Positions 6,611 through 10,508 of a DNA stretch of 10,508 nt are shown here, piece by piece (position 1 is the first letter of the stretch; each line of letters starts with the position of its first letter). Source of the stretch: an uncultured bacterium (GTDB taxonomy: Bacteria > Vulcanimicrobiota > CADAWZ01); assembly GCA_949288455.1 (NCBI GenBank), contig CASEKF010000057.1, forward strand, positions 1 to 10,508, in the 5' to 3' direction. The position numbers were made by a program, and so were the translations under genes. The notes beneath the pieces are model-generated. The model made no database searches, was not told where the DNA came from, and worked only from the letters and a program-made list of their open reading frames with translations.

Positions 6611-7111
6611 ATGGCAAGAATAGAAACTGGAGATAAGGAATTTACCGAAACGGTAGTAAAGTTGAATAGGGTCGCCAAAGTTGTTAAAGGCGGTAAAAGA
6701 TTTTCTTTCAGCGCTCTTGTAGTAGTCGGAAACGGCAATGGTTTAGTAGGAGCCGGTTTAGGCAAAGCCAGCGAAGTTCCCGAAGCTATTAGAAAAGGAG
6801 CTGAAGAAGCCAAAAAGAACGTAGTTTCCATACCGATTATAGGAACTACGATTCCTCATGAAACAACCGTAAAATTCGGCGCGGCAAGAGTTATGCTCAG
6901 ACCGGCGGCTCCCGGTACCGGAGTTATCGCCGGAGGAGCCGTCAGAGCCGTAGTAACTCAGGCGGGAATAAAAGATATTCTTACTAAATCCCTTGGTTCT
7001 GACAATGCAATCAATATAGTTTACTGTACGATCAAGGCTCTTAAGGAATTGAAGAGAGCCGAGGAAACTGCGGTTCTTCGCGGAAAACCTTTGAACGAGA
7101 TATTGCAGTAG
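6611..7111 (+). CDS. rpsE: 30S ribosomal protein S5
   Basis: S5 lies at the mRNA entry channel of the 30S subunit and influences decoding fidelity. The 166-residue product has the N-terminal double-stranded-RNA-binding fold ([55 protein letters not shown]). The C-terminal part reads [43 protein letters not shown], as in the family. The ATG at 6611 has GGAGG at 6600-6604. Downstream, rpmD (L30) is expected but missing. A 214-nt spacer precedes rplO. Confidence 0.97.
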   Translation: MARIETGDKEFTETVVKLNRVAKVVKGGKRFSFSALVVVGNGNGLVGAGLGKASEVPEAIRKGAEEAKKNVVSIPIIGTTIPHETTVKFGAARVMLRPAAPGTGVIAGGAVRAVVTQAGIKDILTKSLGSDNAINIVYCTIKALKELKRAEETAVLRGKPLNEILQ

Positions 7112-7139
7112 TTTATATAGCGTCGTTTTCAAGAAGAGG

Positions 7140-7231
7140 GGCCGTTCGCCGTATAAATCAACGCTTCCGCCGTCGGTTTTAACGCAAATGGCGGTTCTAA
7201 GTTTGGTTATACGGAGAATGGCCTTGTTTTT
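7140..7231 (+). terminator. long imperfect stem plus T-rich run in the rpmD position
   Basis: The 17-base arm 7140-7156 is complementary to 7207-7223 at 15 positions, with one further G-U pair and one G-A mismatch. Its 50-base loop contains an inner hairpin, CCGCC (7167-7171) with GGCGG (7190-7194). The right arm runs directly into TTGTTTTT (7224-7231). This fits a complex intrinsic terminator ending the rpsH-rpsE unit. A folded regulatory RNA in the 3' region of rpsE is the alternative. Confidence 0.5.
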
Positions 7232-7264
7232 AAACGATTGTTTCTAAGTCTTTAGACTTATGGA

Positions 7265-7294
7265 TTGACGTTGTATTTTTATGAATTTTATATA
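7265..7294 (+). promoter_or_regulatory. candidate sigma70 promoter for rplO-secY
   Basis: TTGACG (7265-7270) and TATATT (7289-7294) each match the consensus at five of six positions, 18 bases apart (17 if TTATAT at 7288-7293 is used). The start would fall near 7301, about 25 nt before the rplO ATG. Just upstream is the dyad TAAGTC-TTTA-GACTTA (7245-7260), a possible regulator site. The promoter follows a terminator-like stem, which supports an independent transcription unit. Confidence 0.5.
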
Positions 7295-7325
7295 TTTTAA
7301 AATATTGAAAGAGGAGTAACCTATT

Positions 7326-7769
7326 ATGCAGTTAACAAATTTGTATCCTGCCGAAGGTTCCAGAAAACGCTCTAAAAGAGTAGGCAGAGGCCCGGGATGT
7401 CATGGTAAAACTTCCTGCAGAGGCGAAAATGGACAGAACAGCAGATCCGGAGGTTCTAAAGGACCGGGATTTGAAGGCGGTCAGACTCCTTGGTATAGAA
7501 GGCTGCCTAAATTTAAAGGTTTCAAAAACCGCAACAAAATCGTGTATGAAATTATCAATCTTGACACTCTTGAACGTTGCGCAGAGACTAATTCTTTGAT
7601 TACTCCCGAAGTTTTATGCGAGTTAGGTTTCGTAAAGAATTGTCAGCGTCCCATAAAAGTTCTTGGCGTTGGATCGATAACAAAATCCGTTACCGTCAGG
7701 ATCGCTAAAGCTACTCAATCTGCTAAGGCTGCCATTGAAAAAGCAGGCGGTAAAGTAGAGGTGGTTTAA
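7326..7769 (+). CDS. rplO: 50S ribosomal protein L15
   Basis: L15 is a late-assembly 50S protein whose long basic N terminus threads through 23S rRNA. The 147-residue product starts MQLTNLYPAEGSRKRSKRVGRGPGCHGKTS and has GFEGGQTPWYRRLPKFKGFKN, then a folded C-terminal part ending AAIEKAGGKVEVV, all typical. The loop that usually reads close to GRGHKGQKARSGG is CRGENGQNSRSGG here (about 31-43), with two lysines replaced by asparagine. The ATG at 7326 has GAGGAG at 7311-7316. Its stop overlaps the secY start by one base (TAATG), indicating coupling. Confidence 0.96.
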   Translation: MQLTNLYPAEGSRKRSKRVGRGPGCHGKTSCRGENGQNSRSGGSKGPGFEGGQTPWYRRLPKFKGFKNRNKIVYEIINLDTLERCAETNSLITPEVLCELGFVKNCQRPIKVLGVGSITKSVTVRIAKATQSAKAAIEKAGGKVEVV

Positions 7770-9082
7770 TGTTAGCGTCGTTCCTTGCCGCTTGGAAAGA
7801 CAGGGATATGCGCAAAAGGCTAATTAACGTTTTTCTTGGTTTTACGGCTTTTGTATTTATGGTGCATATCACCGTTCCCGGCGTGAATAGAGATTTATGG
7901 AAGGCCATGCTTGATAAAGGCGAGCTGTTCGAATTTCTTGGGATGTTTACCGGAGGCGCTTTAAATAATTTTTCGATAGTAGCTATGGGGATAACTCCTT
8001 ATATTAACGCCTCTATTATAATGCAGCTCCTTACGGTGGTGGTTCCGAAACTCCATGAATTGCAAAAAGAAGGCGGAGAGCAGGGACGCAGGCAGATAAA
8101 TCAATATGTGCGTTACGGAACTGTCGGTCTTTCTCTTCTTCAGGCGATAGTTATGGTGGTCAGCTTAATGCGCTATCGTTCGCCTGACGGTCAGGTTATA
8201 TTTAACACTCTCGGAGCTCCGTTTCTGTATGGGCTAACGCTTATCTGCGCTTTGACCGCAGGAACTTTGGCGCTTGTGTGGCTTGGAGAGAGAATGACGG
8301 AACATGGCATAGGCAACGGTATTTCCATGATAATCTTCGCCGGCATCGTCTTAAAATATCCTGAATATTTACATAATACTATCGCGTTGGCAAGACATTC
8401 TTCAAACCAATTTCAATCCGCGGTTCAGCTGTTATTTTTCGCTTTGATTACTTTGGCTTTGATTGTCGCTATAATTATGTTGACTCAGGCAATAAGAAAG
8501 GTTCCGGTTCAATATGCCAAAAAGGTCGTGGGGAGAAGAGTTACGGGCGGACAGAGCACCTACCTTCCCATTAAAGTGAATAATGCCGGGGTTATTTCCA
8601 TAATCTTTGCGATTTCGCTTTTATATCTTCCTTCGACTATAATAACTTTTTTGAATTTAGATCCGACTACTCCTTTCATGACTTTTTTCATGAAGATAAT
8701 GTCGCATCAGCACTGGTTTTACAATTTTCTTTATTTTGCTCTTGTAATATTCTTTACATATTTCTATTCGGCTATTACGTTCAATATCAGCGATATCGCC
8801 GATAATATGAAGAAGTATGGCGGTTTTATTCCCGGAATACGTCCAGGAAGAAACACCGTGGAATTTCTTAATAAAATAATGGGAAGAATAACGTTTATAT
8901 CCGCAGTAGCTTTAGGTTTTATTGCGATTGCGCCTAATATCATAATGACTTGGACCGGAGTCACCAGTTTTTACCTTGGAAGCACTTCGCTTTTGATTAT
9001 CGTAGGCGTAGCTCTGGACACGATGCAGCAATTGGAAGCCAGAGCCGTTATGAAAAATTATCAGGGCTTTATGAAAAAATAG
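7769..9082 (+). CDS. secY: protein translocase subunit SecY
   Basis: SecY is the central channel of the Sec translocon in the cytoplasmic membrane, working with SecE, SecG and SecA. The 437-residue product has the expected pattern of about ten membrane segments. Family landmarks are MRKRLINVFLGFTAFVFMVHITVPG (segment 1), the plug region FTGGALNNFSIVAMGITPYINASIIMQLLT (about 60-89), WLGERMTEHGIGNGISMIIFAGI (161-183), GGQSTYLPIKVNNAGVISIIFA (250-271) and ADNMKKYGGFIPGIRPG (344-360). The C-terminal stretch has VALDTMQQLEA. The ATG at 7769 overlaps the rplO stop, with GAGGTGG at about 7758-7764. It is followed by a strong terminator. Confidence 0.97.
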   Translation: MLASFLAAWKDRDMRKRLINVFLGFTAFVFMVHITVPGVNRDLWKAMLDKGELFEFLGMFTGGALNNFSIVAMGITPYINASIIMQLLTVVVPKLHELQKEGGEQGRRQINQYVRYGTVGLSLLQAIVMVVSLMRYRSPDGQVIFNTLGAPFLYGLTLICALTAGTLALVWLGERMTEHGIGNGISMIIFAGIVLKYPEYLHNTIALARHSSNQFQSAVQLLFFALITLALIVAIIMLTQAIRKVPVQYAKKVVGRRVTGGQSTYLPIKVNNAGVISIIFAISLLYLPSTIITFLNLDPTTPFMTFFMKIMSHQHWFYNFLYFALVIFFTYFYSAITFNISDIADNMKKYGGFIPGIRPGRNTVEFLNKIMGRITFISAVALGFIAIAPNIIMTWTGVTSFYLGSTSLLIIVGVALDTMQQLEARAVMKNYQGFMKK

Positions 9083-9096
9083 ATATAGTTTTACCT

Positions 9097-9129
9097 AATC
9101 GTCTGAAATCTTTCAGACGATTTTTTTTT
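9097..9129 (+). terminator. strong intrinsic terminator after secY
   Basis: TCGTCTGA (9099-9106) pairs with TCAGACGA (9113-9120), with further A-T pairs inside and outside, and nine T residues follow (9121-9129). It begins 14 nt after the secY stop and fits the textbook form. It separates secY from adk. Confidence 0.85.
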
Positions 9130-9293
9130 CATTTTTCTACGCTTGTTTTAGCTAAGAGCTTTTATCATGTCTTTGTTAAGGTTAAATATATTGCGCTCTT
9201 ATAAAAAATTGAAGCTTATTAAGTTTTTATACTTTTTAGTTTAACGTAAAATTTCCGGCGTTGAAGCGGCATGTCTGGCGTGAGTTTCGAAAA

Positions 9294-9354
9294 AAATCAG
9301 TTTAGTCCGTATTTTATATCTTGATTTTTACGTTTTTTTTTGCTAGACTGATTT
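9294..9354 (+). promoter_or_regulatory. candidate adk promoter bracketed by a 12-bp inverted repeat
   Basis: TTGATT (9321-9326), a 17-base spacer and TAGACT (9344-9349) form a sigma70-type promoter, and TGC directly before the -10 gives an extended -10. The arms AAATCAGTTTAG (9294-9305) and CTAGACTGATTT (9343-9354) are complementary at 11 of 12 positions, and the right arm covers the -10 box. Two operator half-sites are one reading; chance is the other. The rest of the 307-nt secY-adk spacer (about 9130-9290) is AT-rich, with only a 7-bp TAAGAGC/GCTCTTA pairing (9153-9159, 9195-9201) and no gene. Confidence 0.5.
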
Positions 9355-9389
9355 AACTAAATCATGTTTTGCGGATAAGGAGGGGCTAT

Positions 9390-10016
9390 ATGAAACTGGT
9401 AATTTTAGGAATGCCAGGCGCCGGAAAAGGTACTCAGAGCGTTTTTATTAAAGATTTTTTTTCAATTCCTCATATTTCTACCGGAGATATGCTTCGAAGA
9501 GCCGTAGAACAAAAGACCGATACAGGTCTTCAAGCCGCCTCATATATAAACGCGGGGAAATTTGTGCCGGATAAAATCGTTCTTGATATAGTTTCCTGGA
9601 GATTATCGGAACCGGATTGTAAAAACGGATTTCTTCTTGACGGTTTTCCAAGAAATTTAGCTCAAGCTGAAGCTTTAGATAAGATCCTTTCGGAAAAAGG
9701 CATGGCGTTGGATAGAGTTATAAATTTGAAGGTTTCTTCCGAAGAAGTCGTACGGCGTCTTTCTTCACGAAAGATTTGTTCAGGCTGCGCCAAAATTTTA
9801 AATACTCATTCAGATAAATGCGAGTTTTGCGGAGGAGCTTTAATCGTACGCAGCGACGATAAAGAGGAAGTGGTAAGAGAGCGTTTGAGAGTTTACGACG
9901 AGCAGACTGCCGTTTTAGTCGAGTATTACGCTTCAAAGGGAACGCTTTTAACGGCGGACGCTTCCGGAACGCCTGAGGAAGTATGGGAAAATTTGAAAAA
10001 AAATTTAGTTCAATAA
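9390..10016 (+). CDS. adk: adenylate kinase
   Basis: Adenylate kinase interconverts ATP + AMP and 2 ADP in the cytoplasm. The 208-residue product has the P-loop GMPGAGKGT (7-15), the AMP-site STGDMLR (30-36), GFLLDGFPR (80-88), and R154 with D156/D157 followed by the RERLRVY segment. Four cysteines in the LID, C130/C133 and C144/C147, suggest a zinc-binding LID. Only 10 residues separate the pairs, where the Bacillus-type enzyme has about 16, and the usual YHxxxxPP segment is missing, so the LID is shortened. The ATG at 9390 has AAGGAGGGG at 9377-9385. secY-adk order is typical, but here they are split by a terminator and a promoter. Confidence 0.96.
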   Translation: MKLVILGMPGAGKGTQSVFIKDFFSIPHISTGDMLRRAVEQKTDTGLQAASYINAGKFVPDKIVLDIVSWRLSEPDCKNGFLLDGFPRNLAQAEALDKILSEKGMALDRVINLKVSSEEVVRRLSSRKICSGCAKILNTHSDKCEFCGGALIVRSDDKEEVVRERLRVYDEQTAVLVEYYASKGTLLTADASGTPEEVWENLKKNLVQ

Positions 10017-10030
10017 GTTGGAAACTGTTA

Positions 10031-10056
10031 GCCATGCCGTAGTTTAAAGGCATGGC
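10031..10056 (+). repeat. 8-bp hairpin between adk and the coiled-coil gene
   Basis: GCCATGCC (10031-10038) pairs perfectly with GGCATGGC (10049-10056) around a 10-base loop. It is followed by AATAAATTTT rather than a clean T run, so an RNA processing or partial-termination site is more likely than full termination. Confidence 0.5.
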
Positions 10057-10078
10057 AATAAATTTTGAAGGAGTTTTT

Positions 10079-10354
10079 ATGGATAAGCCAAAAGGAGCGG
10101 AAGTTACTTTGAAAGCGTTTACTGGAGAACTTATAAAAGAAAAAATGGAAATGTCTTACGATAGAATAAGGCAGCTGTACGAATTGAAGAATATTGAAAT
10201 TGAAAAAATGGAAGATAAAATTGCGAAGATGAATGAAAAAATCAGCGATTTAAAATTAGATAGACAGCAGCTTGAGGACGAATTAAACGGGTTATATGAA
10301 TCGTATATAACTTATTGCAGAGAGACCGGATTTAAGCCCGCTTTTGAGTTGTAA
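10079..10354 (+). CDS. small predicted coiled-coil protein, function unknown
   Basis: I do not recognise a family. The 91-residue product is highly charged and helical in character. Residues about 17-75 (ELIKEKMEMSYDRIRQLYELKNIEIEKMEDKIAKMNEKISDLKLDRQQLEDELNGLYESY) show regularly spaced I/L/M suitable for a coiled coil. There is no signal peptide or membrane segment, and one cysteine at 80. The ATG at 10079 has AAGGAG at 10068-10073 with 5-nt spacing, a strong site, and the gene is followed by a good terminator, so it is very likely real. It lies 62 nt after adk, where map or infA is usually found, and is probably co-transcribed with adk. A cytoplasmic oligomeric helical protein is all that can be inferred. 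Confidence 0.8.
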   Translation: MDKPKGAEVTLKAFTGELIKEKMEMSYDRIRQLYELKNIEIEKMEDKIAKMNEKISDLKLDRQQLEDELNGLYESYITYCRETGFKPAFEL

Positions 10355-10385
10355 AAATTTAAGGTTTAGTTTTTTATTGGGCAGC

Positions 10386-10411
10386 AGGCGTCGTATTAGA
10401 CGCCTTTTTTT
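10386..10411 (+). terminator. intrinsic terminator after the coiled-coil gene
   Basis: GGCGTC (10387-10392) pairs with GACGCC (10399-10404) around the loop GTATTA, the outer A10386 can pair with T10405, and seven T residues follow (10405-10411). This marks the likely end of the adk transcript. The remaining ~97 bases to the window end are AT-rich, with short palindromes (TTGATATCAA 10442-10451; ATTTCT/AGAAAT 10467-10481) and no gene. Confidence 0.85.
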
Positions 10412-10508
10412 ATTGGCTTATTCTTTCTTAATATTTATTTCTTGATATCAAAGTAGGAAAAAAGATATTTCTAAAAGAAATTTATTTTTTTATAGAATAT
10501 TTAATGAT

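Noticed and set aside
10442-10471. TTGATATCAA palindrome and following AT-rich bases as a promoter for the next gene
   Set aside because: No -10 of good quality lies at the right spacing, and the downstream gene is outside the window.
1-10508. CRISPR arrays, tRNA genes, insertion sequences, phage or defence genes
   Set aside because: There are no regularly spaced repeats, no tRNA cloverleaf, and no transposase or defence domain in any frame. The genes are ordinary housekeeping ones apart from the oddities listed.

Overview
The window is a stretch of the bacterial S10/spc ribosomal-protein gene cluster, all on the + strand. The order is rpsS-rplV-rpsC-rplP-rpmC-rpsQ (3' part of the S10 block), rplN-rplX-rplE-rpsN-rpsH-rplF-rplR-rpsE-rplO-secY (spc block), then adk and a small unrecognised coiled-coil gene. 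All proteins are bacterial in type. S14 is the short zinc (C+) form, L24 keeps two CxxC pairs, and base composition is moderately AT-rich with consistent GGAGG-type ribosome binding sites. This indicates a free-standing bacterial chromosome rather than a plastid. I cannot fix the phylum. The clues are absence of rpmD (L30) from its usual place, an enlarged L29, and no map-infA-rpmJ after adk. SecY is loosely reminiscent of Armatimonadota/cyanobacteria-like sequences, but that is memory, not a search.

Region by region: 1-2646 is a compact S10-type run with spacers of 0-33 nt and one 11-nt overlap. From 2647 to 5224 the normally tight spc operon has unusually long spacers of 104, 268, 283 and 411 nt. 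They carry many inverted repeats, candidate terminators and two candidate internal promoters. From 5225 to 7111 (rpsH-rplF-rplR-rpsE) it is compact again. At 7112-7325, where rpmD normally lies, there is instead a long stem followed by a T-rich run, then a good candidate promoter for rplO-secY. SecY is followed by a strong intrinsic terminator, and adk has its own candidate promoter embedded in an inverted repeat. The adk/coiled-coil pair ends in a clear terminator at about 10386-10411. The last ~100 bases are AT-rich with no gene that I can see.

Functionally the genes build both ribosomal subunits, insert the translocon (SecY) and supply adenylate kinase. The most unusual item is rpmC. Its 173-residue product is a tandem duplication of the L29 fold, and the second copy carries a ~34-residue insertion at its hairpin turn. 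L29 lies at the polypeptide exit tunnel in known ribosomes, so an extra copy there would be noteworthy. The second theme is that the spc operon appears to be split into several transcription units. All promoter and terminator calls are read by eye and are inference.
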